Of a DNA stretch of 38,189 bases, positions 16,758-24,643 are shown one piece after another; the first letter of the stretch is position 1; the number at the start of each line of letters is the position of its first letter. The position numbers and the translations under genes are program-made. The DNA is from Bacilli bacterium (GTDB lineage Bacteria; Bacillota_I; Bacilli_A; ML615J-28; CAG-698), in the NCBI GenBank assembly GCA_028693535.1, contig JAQUVC010000003.1, positions 1 to 38,189 on the forward strand, in the 5' to 3' direction. The notes beneath the pieces are model-generated. The model did no database searches, was not told the DNA's origin, and saw only the letters and a program-made list of their open reading frames with translations.

Positions 16758-17366
16758 ATGCCTACAAGAACATTTACAAACTTACCTAAAGAAAAAAGAG
16801 TAAGAATTTTGCGTGCCGCAAAAAAAGAGTTTTCTAGAGTTCCTTTAGAAAAAGCTGTTATTGCAAACATTGTTAAAGATGCTGAAATACCTCGGGGTAG
16901 TTTTTATCAGTATTTTGAGAATGTAGATGATCTATTCATATATTTAATTAATTATATGTATGGTATTGATCAAAAGAGGTTTATCAAATATGTAGAAGAA
17001 AAAAATGGCGATGTTTATGAAGCTTTAAAGCTGAAATTTTCAAACGAAATTGATAAGTTAACTAGTGAAGAAAATCGTCAATTTAGAATTAATGTTTTTT
17101 CAACATTATTTAATGATTCCAAGAAATCCAGAATGCATCCCGGCATGATGGAAAAACAAAATCCTGTAGGAATCATTAACTTTCCTGAAGCACAGCAAAA
17201 GTCTAAAAATGTCAATGGCTTCGCAGAAATCATTAAAATGATTGGATTTTTCTGCTTGCAAAAATACCTAGCTAACCAAGCTAGTGAAAAAGAAATTAAA
17301 TCATATTATAATAGTTGTATTGATTTTATTAAAATGGGATTTAATGGCCCTCAAGCTGCTTTTTAA
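16758..17366 (+). CDS. TetR/AcrR family transcriptional regulator
   Basis: The 202-residue protein has an N-terminal helix-turn-helix domain: 'RVRILRAAKKEFSR' then 'VIANIVKDAEIPRGSFYQYF' (about 36-55) and 'VDDLFIYL'. The C-terminal ligand domain is not assignable. The ribosome site AAAGGAGG is strong, so translation should be efficient once transcription is relieved. A palindrome sits in its promoter. The gene ends in its own terminator before the B12 riboswitch, so it probably does not control the ECF genes by read-through; its target could be itself and a distant transporter. Confidence 0.93.
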   Translation: MPTRTFTNLPKEKRVRILRAAKKEFSRVPLEKAVIANIVKDAEIPRGSFYQYFENVDDLFIYLINYMYGIDQKRFIKYVEEKNGDVYEALKLKFSNEIDKLTSEENRQFRINVFSTLFNDSKKSRMHPGMMEKQNPVGIINFPEAQQKSKNVNGFAEIIKMIGFFCLQKYLANQASEKEIKSYYNSCIDFIKMGFNGPQAAF

Positions 17367-17382
17367 AAAGCAGCTTTTTTTA
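17353..17382 (+). terminator. Terminator overlapping the end of the TetR gene
   Basis: AAGCTGCTTTTT directly abuts AAAAAGCAGCTT, a 24-base perfect palindrome followed by T residues. It contains the last codons and stop of the TetR gene. The palindrome could also act in reverse, but no minus-strand gene needs it. Confidence 0.9.
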
Positions 17383-17390
17383 TATTTATA

Positions 17391-17419
17391 TGGTAAATTT
17401 TATACTTATATGATAGAAT
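17391..17419 (+). promoter_or_regulatory. Probable promoter of the B12 riboswitch transcript
   Basis: An extended -10 TGATAGAAT (TAGAAT at 17414-17419) lies about 25 bases before the riboswitch. The -35 (TGGTAA, 17391-17396) is a poor match, consistent with reliance on the TGn extension. Confidence 0.5.
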
Positions 17420-17444
17420 GTCAGTATAAGAAAATTTATAACTA

Positions 17445-17648
17445 TCGGTTGCATTTGATGCATTAATAGGGAATATGGTGAAAAACCATAGCAGCCCCCG
17501 CTACTGTAAGAGAAGAGCATAAATCAATGATAAAGTCACCATGTTTTGGGAAGACGAGATTGTATGCGATGACGCTTGAGCCAGGAGACCTGCCAATAGT
17601 GATGAATAAACTCGTTTCGGTGGGAAATGACGGTTGACAGGCAATTGT
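17445..17648 (+). ncRNA. Adenosylcobalamin riboswitch (B12 aptamer)
   Basis: The leader contains the conserved cobalamin core: 'CGGTTGCATTTGATGCATTA' near its start, 'AGCAGCCCCCGCTACTGTAA' at about 17490-17509, and the B12 box 'GAGCCAGGAGACCTGCC' at 17578-17594. Adenosylcobalamin binding to this RNA class represses downstream transporter or biosynthesis genes. An intrinsic terminator follows at 17653, so control is probably at transcription. It is the only leader between the TetR terminator and EcfT. Confidence 0.93.
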
Positions 17649-17652
17649 TACA

Positions 17653-17678
17653 TATCTACCGTTAGGTGGGTATTTTTT
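17653..17678 (+). terminator. Riboswitch-controlled terminator
   Basis: TATCTACC, loop GTTA, GGTGGGTA forms an 8-bp stem with two to three G-T wobbles, followed by six T. It lies between the B12 aptamer and the EcfT ribosome site, as expected for an expression platform. Confidence 0.75.
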
Positions 17679-17701
17679 ATTTTACAAAGGAGGTCGTGTC
17701 A

Positions 17702-18580
17702 ATGCAAAGAATGATAAAATTTCATCCAACAGTGATTGCTATATTTTTTATCTGCTCAATTTTTTATACAATGTACACGAATAACCCCCTAGCAATTATG
17801 TTATCTTTGTTTTGTTCTCTACTCTTCTATTTGGTAATAGAAGAAAAAAAGAAATTTTTAGAACATCTTTTATTTATATTATTTATTATTATTATTATTA
17901 CATTTACAAACCCACTATTTGTTTCCCAAGGCGAGACTATTTTGTTTACTGTGGGCAAAAAGATTATAACCAAAGAAAGTTTGGTTTATGGAGCGGTAAT
18001 GGCAATGATGTTAGGATCTATCATTACTTGGTTTAAATGTTATAACAAAATAATGACAATGGATAAGTTTACTTATTTATTTGGAAAAGCATTACCTAAC
18101 ATTTCAACAATAATATCAATGGGCATAGCTTTTATTCCTCGTTTTATAGAAAAGGGAAAAGCAATCTCTTTGGCACAAAGAAACCTAGGTTTATATAATC
18201 AAAAAATAGCAGGAAAAATTAAGCTAAACTTACGAGTTTTTTCATCATTAATCACATGGGCATTAGAAAATTCATTAGATACAGCAGATTCAATGAATGC
18301 TCGCGGATATGGATTGAAGCAAAAAACAAGATTTTCTGTCTTTAGATATAAGATAGAGGACCTTTTACTGACATTTATCATGATATCACTAATGACATTT
18401 ATTATGGCTGGTAGTATTTTGAACTACTTGGATTATCAATATTATCCACATTTAACTCCATTAAGTTTTAGTTTAATTAATAGTTTACTTTATCTCGCAT
18501 TAGGATTGCTAATGTTAATTCCAACAATAATTGAAGTAAAGGAGAATGCAAAATGGAACTTTTTCAAATCAAAAATTTAA
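17702..18580 (+). CDS. ECF transporter transmembrane component (EcfT)
   Basis: EcfT is the membrane scaffold that couples the ATPases to a substrate-binding S protein. The 292-residue protein has about five to six membrane spans and the cytoplasmic coupling region with 'AISLAQRNLG' and the conserved Ala-Arg-Gly in 'ADSMNARGYG', which contacts the ATPases. ATG 17702 follows AAAGGAGG; an upstream in-frame GTG at 17666 lies in the terminator stem and is rejected. The B12 riboswitch makes this a dedicated (group I) ECF system for cobalamin or a precursor. The gene overlaps the ATPase gene by 28 bases. Confidence 0.92.
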   Translation: MQRMIKFHPTVIAIFFICSIFYTMYTNNPLAIMLSLFCSLLFYLVIEEKKKFLEHLLFILFIIIIITFTNPLFVSQGETILFTVGKKIITKESLVYGAVMAMMLGSIITWFKCYNKIMTMDKFTYLFGKALPNISTIISMGIAFIPRFIEKGKAISLAQRNLGLYNQKIAGKIKLNLRVFSSLITWALENSLDTADSMNARGYGLKQKTRFSVFRYKIEDLLLTFIMISLMTFIMAGSILNYLDYQYYPHLTPLSFSLINSLLYLALGLLMLIPTIIEVKENAKWNFFKSKI

Positions 18581-20226
18581 CATTTACGTATGCTGGTGAA
18601 AAAAATCCAGCTCTAAAAGATATCAATATGACAATTGAAAAAGGCTCCTTTACTGTTATTTGTGGTAAGACAGGTTGTGGTAAGACAACATTATTGAAAA
18701 TGTTGAAGAACGAATTACGACCTCATGGTAAGTTAGAAGGAGAAATTCTTTATAATGGAGTTTCATTCATCGATATTGATAAGAATAAATCAGTGAAAGA
18801 AATAGGATTTGTTTTCCAAAATCCCAACAATCAAATTGTTGCTGATAAGGTTTGGAATGAATTAGCATTTGGATTAGAAAATCTAGGTGTTCCTACTATG
18901 CAAATAAGACAGAAAATAGCAGAAATGGCGAGTTTCTTCAATATTGAAGATCTATTTCGAAGAAATACTTCTAATTTATCAGGGGGAGAAAAACAGCTTC
19001 TAAACTTAGCTTCCGTGATGGTTATGCAACCGAAAGTATTGTTGCTAGATGAACCTACTGCTCAACTAGACCCGATTTCACGTGATAATTTTCTTAGATT
19101 ATTGCAAAAAATAAACGATGAACTAGGGACTACTATTATTCTTGTTGAACATCATTTAGAAGATGTGTTGATTTTGGCTGATAAAATTATAGTAATGGGT
19201 ATGAACAATATTTTTTCTCAAGATACTGTCAAAAAAACATGTCAAATTATCAAAGAAAACTACAATAATTTTCCTTTGATTTCCAATTTCCCAACATCAG
19301 TGCAATTATATAGTGCAGTTGATTGCGAGGGAGAATGCCCTTTAAACGTTAGGCAAGGAAAGCGATTTGTTGAGAGTAATTTTACAAATAAAATTAAAAG
19401 CCTTGAATCGAGAAAACAAATACTATCTTCAGAGAAAATGATTTCTTTGAAAAATGTAGCTTTTAGATATCGTAAAAACGATGCTGATATCATTGATGAC
19501 CTATCGTTGGATATTTATAGAGGAGAGATTTTGGCAGTGGTAGGAAGTAATGGTGCTGGAAAATCAACACTCCTTCATTTGATTGCTGGTAATTTAAAAC
19601 CTTATCAAGGGAAAATCATTATCGATGGCAAGGATGTTAATAAATATAAAAACAATGAATTATATCGTGACAATTTAGTTTTATTGCCTCAAAATCCTGA
19701 CGACTTATTTGTTTTTGATACTGTAAGAGAAGAACTTATGGAAATGAAAAACAATAATAGTAATCAAGATGAAGACTTTGCAATACGACTAGATGAAGTT
19801 TCTCAGGATTTAAAGTTAGAAGAATTGTATAACAAACATCCCTTTGACCTAAGTGGTGGTCAGAAGCAAAAGTTAGCACTAGCAAAAATCCTTTTGTTGA
19901 ATCCTAAAATAATTTTACTAGATGAACCGACAAAAGGAATTGATGGAATGTTTAAAATTCATTTAGCAGGAATTATTAAAAAATTGCAAACAAAAGGGAT
20001 TACCATTGTCCTTGTAACCCATGATATTGAATTTTCAGCAATGATTTGTGATGAGTGTGCTCTACTTTTTGATAATAGTATTATCAATAAAGCGATAAGA
20101 GACGAATTTTTTCTCAATAATAGCTTTTATACAACAGCAGCTAATCGTATTACAAGAGATATGTATGACAATATAATTACAGTTGATGATGCAATAAGTA
20201 TCATCAGAAAGAATCAAGTTTTATGA
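18553..20226 (+). CDS. ECF transporter ATPase with two fused ABC domains
   Basis: The 557-residue protein contains two complete ABC ATPase domains, equivalent to fused EcfA1 and EcfA2. Domain 1 has Walker A 'GKTGCGKTT' (38-46), signature 'LSGGEKQ' and 'LLLDEPTAQLDP'. Domain 2 has 'GSNGAGKST', 'LSGGQKQ' and 'ILLDEPTKGIDG'. Between them (about 230-295) is a linker with two cysteines ('DCEGECPLN'). Both catalytic sites look intact. The ATG follows a GGAG site inside the end of ecfT, and the stop overlaps the S-component start (ATGA). ATP hydrolysis would drive toppling of the S component for vitamin uptake. Confidence 0.93.
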   Translation: MELFQIKNLTFTYAGEKNPALKDINMTIEKGSFTVICGKTGCGKTTLLKMLKNELRPHGKLEGEILYNGVSFIDIDKNKSVKEIGFVFQNPNNQIVADKVWNELAFGLENLGVPTMQIRQKIAEMASFFNIEDLFRRNTSNLSGGEKQLLNLASVMVMQPKVLLLDEPTAQLDPISRDNFLRLLQKINDELGTTIILVEHHLEDVLILADKIIVMGMNNIFSQDTVKKTCQIIKENYNNFPLISNFPTSVQLYSAVDCEGECPLNVRQGKRFVESNFTNKIKSLESRKQILSSEKMISLKNVAFRYRKNDADIIDDLSLDIYRGEILAVVGSNGAGKSTLLHLIAGNLKPYQGKIIIDGKDVNKYKNNELYRDNLVLLPQNPDDLFVFDTVREELMEMKNNNSNQDEDFAIRLDEVSQDLKLEELYNKHPFDLSGGQKQKLALAKILLLNPKIILLDEPTKGIDGMFKIHLAGIIKKLQTKGITIVLVTHDIEFSAMICDECALLFDNSIINKAIRDEFFLNNSFYTTAANRITRDMYDNIITVDDAISIIRKNQVL

Positions 20227-20918
20227 AGAAGTATTTAATTTATTTAATCGCTTTTGTCATAGTGCCAGCATTGGTGTTAATCGGAGTTTTTGTTTTTGAT
20301 GATCAACAATACGATATCATTTATATTGCGATTGCAATTTGTAGTTTGCTTCCTTTCTTTCTTGCTTTTGAGAACCGGGTTCCACAAGCAAGAGAAATAG
20401 TTTTAATTGCAGTTATTACTGCAATTGCTGTTGCTTCAAGAATAGTTTTTGCTTGGGCTCCTAGTTTTAAGCCAGTAGCGGCAGTTATTATCATTACTGC
20501 AATTGCTTTTGGAAAAGAAACTGGATTTATGGTTGGGGCTTTAACAGCATTGTTATCAAACATCTATTTTGGACAAGGGCCATGGACTCCTTTTCAAATG
20601 TTTGCTTGGGGCTTTATCGGTTTTGTTTCAGGTATGCTACGCAAGACATTTCTTATGAAAAATGTAGTTTTTCTAACAGTCTTTGGTGTGCTAGCTGGAT
20701 TGATATATTCTTTAATTCTAGATATTCAAACAATGCTCCTTATTGATAACGGTTTTAATTTTTCTCGATATTTAGCAATCATCGCTAGTAGTTTTCCCAT
20801 TACGTTAATATATATGATATCAAATGCCATTTTTCTCATTCTTTTAGGAAAACCTCTTTTAAAAAAGTTTGCACGGGTGAAAGAAAAGTATGGAATATTT
20901 ATAGAAAAACAAAAATAG
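20223..20918 (+). CDS. ECF S component, probable cobalamin-specific (CbrT-like)
   Basis: The 231-residue hydrophobic protein has about seven membrane spans and the S-component pattern 'IVLIAVITAIAVASRIVFAWAPSFKPVAA..IITAIAFG..TGFMVG', with the two-helix plus extra N-terminal helices seen in CbrT-type B12 transporters. It overlaps the ATPase gene by ATGA and lies under a cobalamin riboswitch, so cobalamin or cobinamide is the probable substrate. The family call is from sequence pattern; the substrate is inferred from the riboswitch. A terminator follows immediately. Confidence 0.85.
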   Translation: MKKYLIYLIAFVIVPALVLIGVFVFDDQQYDIIYIAIAICSLLPFFLAFENRVPQAREIVLIAVITAIAVASRIVFAWAPSFKPVAAVIIITAIAFGKETGFMVGALTALLSNIYFGQGPWTPFQMFAWGFIGFVSGMLRKTFLMKNVVFLTVFGVLAGLIYSLILDIQTMLLIDNGFNFSRYLAIIASSFPITLIYMISNAIFLILLGKPLLKKFARVKEKYGIFIEKQK

Positions 20919-20942
20919 CTTTACCAGCTATTTTTTTGTTTT
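20911..20942 (+). terminator. Intrinsic terminator of the ECF operon
   Basis: AAAAATAGCT, loop TTACC, AGCTATTTTT with further T. The stem covers the stop codon of the S-component gene. Confidence 0.88.
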
Positions 20943-20947
20943 TCGAA

Positions 20948-20961
20948 TGAAAGCGCTTTAC
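20948..20961. promoter_or_regulatory. Candidate cre (CcpA-binding) site
   Basis: TGAAAGCGCTTTAC has the central AAAGCGCTTT palindrome of the catabolite responsive element and matches the consensus at all but its last two positions. It lies about 45 bases upstream of the T-box promoter -35, a position compatible with either activation or repression. Confidence 0.55.
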
Positions 20962-21005
20962 ACTACGGAAGAATGAAAAATATTTAAATATAAAACGTTT
21001 ACATA

Positions 21006-21033
21006 TGGACAATGCTATTTTTTTTGTTATAAT
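21006..21033 (+). promoter_or_regulatory. Promoter of the T-box/liv operon
   Basis: TGGACA (21006-21011), 16-base spacer, and TATAAT (21028-21033) preceded by TGT, an extended -10. Confidence 0.8.
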
Positions 21034-21055
21034 GGTTACAATAATATAAGTAAAT

Positions 21056-21330
21056 GCCATGAGCAGAAACAAGTAGCTAATGATTTAGTTTCTAGAGAGT
21101 TATCATTTGGTGTAAGATAATGACTAAGTATTTGTGAAAATCATTCTGTTAGCAGTCGTCTGAAAAGAAAAGATTTCTATTAAGATGGAACGTTTGGTAA
21201 GCGTTAAAATACCGATAGTGTGTTTGCACTATCGCCAAGCCGATTGTTCAAGAAGGACAATAAGAAGAGTGGTACCGCAGAAGCTTTAAGCCTTTGTCTC
21301 TTATAAAGATGGGGCTTTTTATTTTTTCTC
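21056..21330 (+). ncRNA. T-box leader (branched-chain amino acid tRNA sensor) of the liv operon
   Basis: The T-box sequence 'GAAGAGTGGTACCGCAG' (21264-21280) is unmistakable. Stem I starts with the ATGA k-turn element and the loop-E AGTA at 21072-21075. GCTAA (21076-21080) pairs with TTAGC (21149-21153) and CAGA (21064-21067) with TCTG (21159-21162). This leaves AGTCG (21154-21158) as the specifier side, best read as GUC (Val) followed by a purine. AUC (Ile) at 21140-21142 is the alternative reading. GGACAA (21255-21260) can pair with TTGTCT (21294-21299) in the antiterminator. Binding of uncharged tRNA would prevent termination and turn on uptake. Confidence 0.93.
21288..21330 (+). terminator. 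T-box attenuator terminator
   Basis: AAGCCTT pairs with GGGGCTT (with wobbles), an inner TCTT pairs with AAGA, and a T-rich run follows. The left arm includes the bases needed by the antiterminator, so the two structures exclude each other. Confidence 0.8.
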
Positions 21331-21365
21331 TAGCATACTTATATTAAAAAAAAAGGAGAGAATTT

Positions 21366-22499
21366 ATGAAAAAATTATTTAGCTTTTTAGTTTTATTAGT
21401 TGCTGCGTTAGTATTTACTGCTTGTGGCAAAAATGATGAAAAAGAAACAGTTGACTTTGGTATGTTGGGCCCTTTCACAGGGAGTTTAAGTCAATATGGG
21501 GAACCTGCTCGTAAAGGAGTAGCGTTAGCAGTTGAAGAAATCAATGCAGCAGGAGGAATTTTAGGGAAACAAGTGGTACTTCATGATGAAGATGACGAAG
21601 GCGATGCTCAAAAAGCACTTAATGCGTATAACAAATTGGTTGATTCCATTGATTTTCTAATTGGTGAAATTACTTCAGGTACTTCAGAAGTTATTGCTGC
21701 TGAAGCCCAAAAAGATGGCTTACCAATGTTGACTCCATCAGCAACAGCTGCAGGTGTTACATTAAATAGAAGTTATGTTTTTAGAGTTTGCTTCTTAGAT
21801 CCTGACCAAGGTGTATCGATGGCAAACTTTGCATCTGAAACTTTAAAAGTTACTAAAGTGGCAGTTGCTTATGATAATAGCGATGACTACTCAAAAGGTG
21901 TTGCTGCAGCATTTAAAGCTCAAGCTGAAGCAAACGGAATGACAGTTGTATTTTATGACGGAGGAGTTGTTGCTGATTCTGCAGATTACAAAGCACTAGC
22001 AACAAAGATTAAAAATAGCGATGCCCAAGCAGTATTTATTCCTGTTTATGCAGGTAGTATTGCTACACTTACTAAAGATGTTAGAGCTGCTGGTTATACA
22101 CTTCCATTGCTAGGTGCTGATGGTTGGGATGGCGCTTCAACAATATTAGCTGGTGAAGATGGCGAAGGCGATGTCACTCCACTTAATAATACATATTTTT
22201 CTAATCACTACGCTGCAGATGAAGTAAATGCAAAAGCATTTGTTGCTGCATATAAAGCAAAATATAATGAAACTCCAAATGCATTTGCTGCATTAGGCTA
22301 TGATGCAGCATATCTTGCCAAAGCTGCTATCGAAAAAGCAGGAACAACTGATAAAGCGGCTGTAGCAGCTGCTCTTGCCCAAGTAACATATTTAGGTGTT
22401 ACAGGAGAATTTACTTACAATGAAACAGGAAATCCTGTTAAGAAGATTGTTATTTGCCAATATATTGATGGTAAGGTTACATTTAAAGAAAGCAAATAA
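21366..22499 (+). CDS. livK: Branched-chain amino acid ABC transporter, substrate-binding lipoprotein
   Basis: The 377-residue protein has a lipoprotein signal ending 'ALVFTAC' with the lipidated Cys at 20, so it is anchored outside the membrane. The mature part is a type I periplasmic-binding fold: 'GMLGPFTGSLSQYG', 'GVALAVEEINAAGGILGK', 'GEITSGTSEVIAAEAQKDGL' and 'PSATAAGVT' are typical of Leu/Ile/Val-binding proteins. It is first in livKHMGF under T-box control. A stem-loop without a T tract follows, likely separating its expression level from that of the membrane genes. Its codon use is more GC- and Ala-rich than its neighbours, as common for abundant binding proteins. Confidence 0.95.
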   Translation: MKKLFSFLVLLVAALVFTACGKNDEKETVDFGMLGPFTGSLSQYGEPARKGVALAVEEINAAGGILGKQVVLHDEDDEGDAQKALNAYNKLVDSIDFLIGEITSGTSEVIAAEAQKDGLPMLTPSATAAGVTLNRSYVFRVCFLDPDQGVSMANFASETLKVTKVAVAYDNSDDYSKGVAAAFKAQAEANGMTVVFYDGGVVADSADYKALATKIKNSDAQAVFIPVYAGSIATLTKDVRAAGYTLPLLGADGWDGASTILAGEDGEGDVTPLNNTYFSNHYAADEVNAKAFVAAYKAKYNETPNAFAALGYDAAYLAKAAIEKAGTTDKAAVAAALAQVTYLGVTGEFTYNETGNPVKKIVICQYIDGKVTFKESK

Positions 22500-22520
22500 A
22501 TTAAGATAATTAGATGATGA

Positions 22521-22549
22521 ATTAGGAATCACGAATAGTGATTCCTAAT
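22521..22549 (+). promoter_or_regulatory. Intercistronic stem-loop between livK and livH
   Basis: ATTAGGAATCAC, loop GAATA, GTGATTCCTAAT is a perfect 12-bp hairpin with no T run after it. It probably stabilises the livK 3' end or partly slows polymerase, giving more binding protein than permease. Confidence 0.75.
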
Positions 22550-22568
22550 GCTATGAGGAGGTAAAATA

Positions 22569-23450
22569 ATGAGTAATATCATTAATCAGCTAATAAATGG
22601 CATTCAAAAAGGCAGTATTTATGCTTTAGTGGCGCTTGGTTATACGATGGTATATGGAATAATAAAGTTAATTAATTTTGCTCATGGCGATTTCATTATG
22701 GTGGCTTGTTTTGTAACTTATTCGGGAATAATATTATTTGGATTACCAATATGGCTGTCACTAATCTTAGCTTTAGTTTTTGCAGTAGTTCTCGGCATTA
22801 TAACAGAAAAAGTTGCTTATAAGCCTTTGCGAAATTCACCGCGAATAACAGCTCTTATTACTGCGATTGCCATTAGTCTTTTATTTCAAAATGTTTCACA
22901 AAAGATATTCACTAGCAATCCCAAAATTGCTCGTGAAATTATTGAATTAAAAATTTATCATATTGGTGATGTTGTTATAAACAACATCGCAATTATCACT
23001 ATTTGTGTTTCCATTGCATCGATGATATTGTTGGCAGTATTTGTTAATAAAACAAGAACAGGTAAAGCAATGCGAGCAGTAAGTGAAAATCCCGATGCAG
23101 CTCGTTTGATGGGAATAAATAATAATAAAACAATAACAATTACATTTGCAATAGGTACTTTTTTAGCAGGAATAGCAGCAATCATGTATTATGCTTATTC
23201 TGGTTATTTAACACCAACACTAGGGGGAAAACTTGGTCTGTATGCATTTGTAGCTGCGGTTGTGGGGGGAATTGGTATCATACCAGGAGCCATGCTCGGT
23301 GGATTTTTGATTGGTATTATTGAAGTATTGCCATATATGGTTGGCATAGCTCCTGAATATTCTGATATTATTTTATTTGGTACATTGATCTTAATATTAT
23401 TATTCAAGCCGACAGGAATTTTAGGTAAGAATATTGGAGAGAAGGTGTAA
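22569..23450 (+). CDS. livH: Branched-chain amino acid ABC transporter permease LivH
   Basis: The 293-residue integral membrane protein has about eight spans. 'GIQKGSIYALVALGYTMVYGI' (GSIYALVALGYTMVYGI) and 'KLINFAHGDFIMV' are diagnostic of LivH, as is 'RAVSENPDAARLMGINNNKT', the coupling region that touches the ATPases. It would form the heterodimeric channel with LivM. The ribosome site GAGGAGG is strong. Its stop overlaps the LivM start by one base. Confidence 0.95.
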   Translation: MSNIINQLINGIQKGSIYALVALGYTMVYGIIKLINFAHGDFIMVACFVTYSGIILFGLPIWLSLILALVFAVVLGIITEKVAYKPLRNSPRITALITAIAISLLFQNVSQKIFTSNPKIAREIIELKIYHIGDVVINNIAIITICVSIASMILLAVFVNKTRTGKAMRAVSENPDAARLMGINNNKTITITFAIGTFLAGIAAIMYYAYSGYLTPTLGGKLGLYAFVAAVVGGIGIIPGAMLGGFLIGIIEVLPYMVGIAPEYSDIILFGTLILILLFKPTGILGKNIGEKV

Positions 23451-24643
23451 TGATGGAAAAGCAAATCATTTATCGCTCTATGGTTAATCCTAATCTAAAG
23501 AAAAAGCGTTGGCTTGTTAATCTTGTATCATTGATATTATTACTTGCCTTGATTTATGTAGTCTTTGGTGCTTCATTTTCGAAAGATATCTTTAAAACGA
23601 TTCTTGGAATGAATTATCGACAATTTGTTTCGATCTTTATTTCTATTCTATATACAATTATTCTTGCTGTGTCCTTAAATTTATCAACAGGTTGCCTGGG
23701 AGAAATGGTTCTTGGGCATGCTGGTTTTATGGCAGTTGGCGCTTATGCAGGTAGTTTATTCTTGAAGTATTCAGGTGCAGCTGCTGATGATAATATAGCA
23801 ACAATCATTGCTATTTTAATAGGCTTTGGTTCTGCAGGAATGATTGGCTTTTTAGTAGGAATACCAGTATTAAGACTAAGAGGAGATTACTTAGCCATTA
23901 TTACCTTAGGGTTTGGTCAGATTATTAGCACTATTATTAAACTGCTCAATTTTGATGGATCAGGAAAACTAACAGGAATTCCTCTGAATCGAAATATTAT
24001 GCTATATGCAATTGTAGTTATTATAATAGTAACAATTATTTTTACATTTATGAAATCACGGCATGGTAGGGCAATTCTATCAATTCGCGAAGATGCCATT
24101 GCTGCTGAAGCAAGTGGAATTCCCGTAACAAAATATAAAGTAGGAACATTTACATTCTCAGCTGCATTAGCAGGAATTGCAGGTGTTTTGTTTGCTCAAA
24201 ACATTGGGGTTTTACAACCAATAAAATTTGAATTTAACTATTCAATTGAAATTTTAGTAATTGTTGTTTTAGGAGGATTGGGTTCATTTACTGGTTCCAT
24301 TGTAGCAACAATTGTATTATTGCTGTTACCTGAAGTATTACGATTTCTTCAAGATTACCGTTTAATCATATATTCAACATTATTAATCATCATTATGTTA
24401 ACCAAACCAAATGGTTTATTGGGTAGATATGAATTTTCTGCCTATACGGCTTACAAAAAAATGATCAGATTTTTCAAAATGTTACCACAAAATATTAAAA
24501 ACTTGCCACAAAATCTGAAAAAAATGGCAATTAAATTTAAGGATTTTTTTAAACATTTTCGTCCTAACATGAAAAAGGTTTTTATAAAGATGGGAAACAA
24601 TATTAAAACTTTCTTTAGACGAGGAGGGACTTCAGATGAATAA
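23450..24643 (+). CDS. livM: Branched-chain amino acid ABC transporter permease LivM with basic C-terminal tail
   Basis: The 397-residue permease pairs with LivH. Conserved blocks are 'LGHAGFMAVGAYAG', 'GIPVLRLRGDYLAIITLGFG', the coupling motif 'SIREDAIAAEASGIPVTKYK' and 'VVLGGLGSFTGSIV'. The membrane domain ends near residue 330 ('LTKPNGLLGRYEF'). A further 60 residues follow, strongly basic and rich in FF and KK ('MIRFFKMLPQNIKNLPQN', 'FKDFFKHFRPNMKK'), probably an amphipathic cytoplasmic tail that is unusual for LivM. Start is ATG 23450 or 23453; both follow AAGGTG. It overlaps livG by 8 bases. Confidence 0.94.
   Translation: MMEKQIIYRSMVNPNLKKKRWLVNLVSLILLLALIYVVFGASFSKDIFKTILGMNYRQFVSIFISILYTIILAVSLNLSTGCLGEMVLGHAGFMAVGAYAGSLFLKYSGAAADDNIATIIAILIGFGSAGMIGFLVGIPVLRLRGDYLAIITLGFGQIISTIIKLLNFDGSGKLTGIPLNRNIMLYAIVVIIIVTIIFTFMKSRHGRAILSIREDAIAAEASGIPVTKYKVGTFTFSAALAGIAGVLFAQNIGVLQPIKFEFNYSIEILVIVVLGGLGSFTGSIVATIVLLLLPEVLRFLQDYRLIIYSTLLIIIMLTKPNGLLGRYEFSAYTAYKKMIRFFKMLPQNIKNLPQNLKKMAIKFKDFFKHFRPNMKKVFIKMGNNIKTFFRRGGTSDE

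Noticed and set aside
17666-17701. Upstream GTG start for EcfT
   Set aside because: It lies in the riboswitch terminator stem, and a strong AAAGGAGG precedes ATG 17702.
17880-17902. ATT repeat tract within ecfT
   Set aside because: It encodes an isoleucine run in a membrane helix; low complexity is expected at this base composition.
17812-18036. Plus-strand frame inside ecfT encoding a tyrosine-rich 74-residue peptide
   Set aside because: It is the +1 frame of a conserved membrane protein and has no ribosome site.
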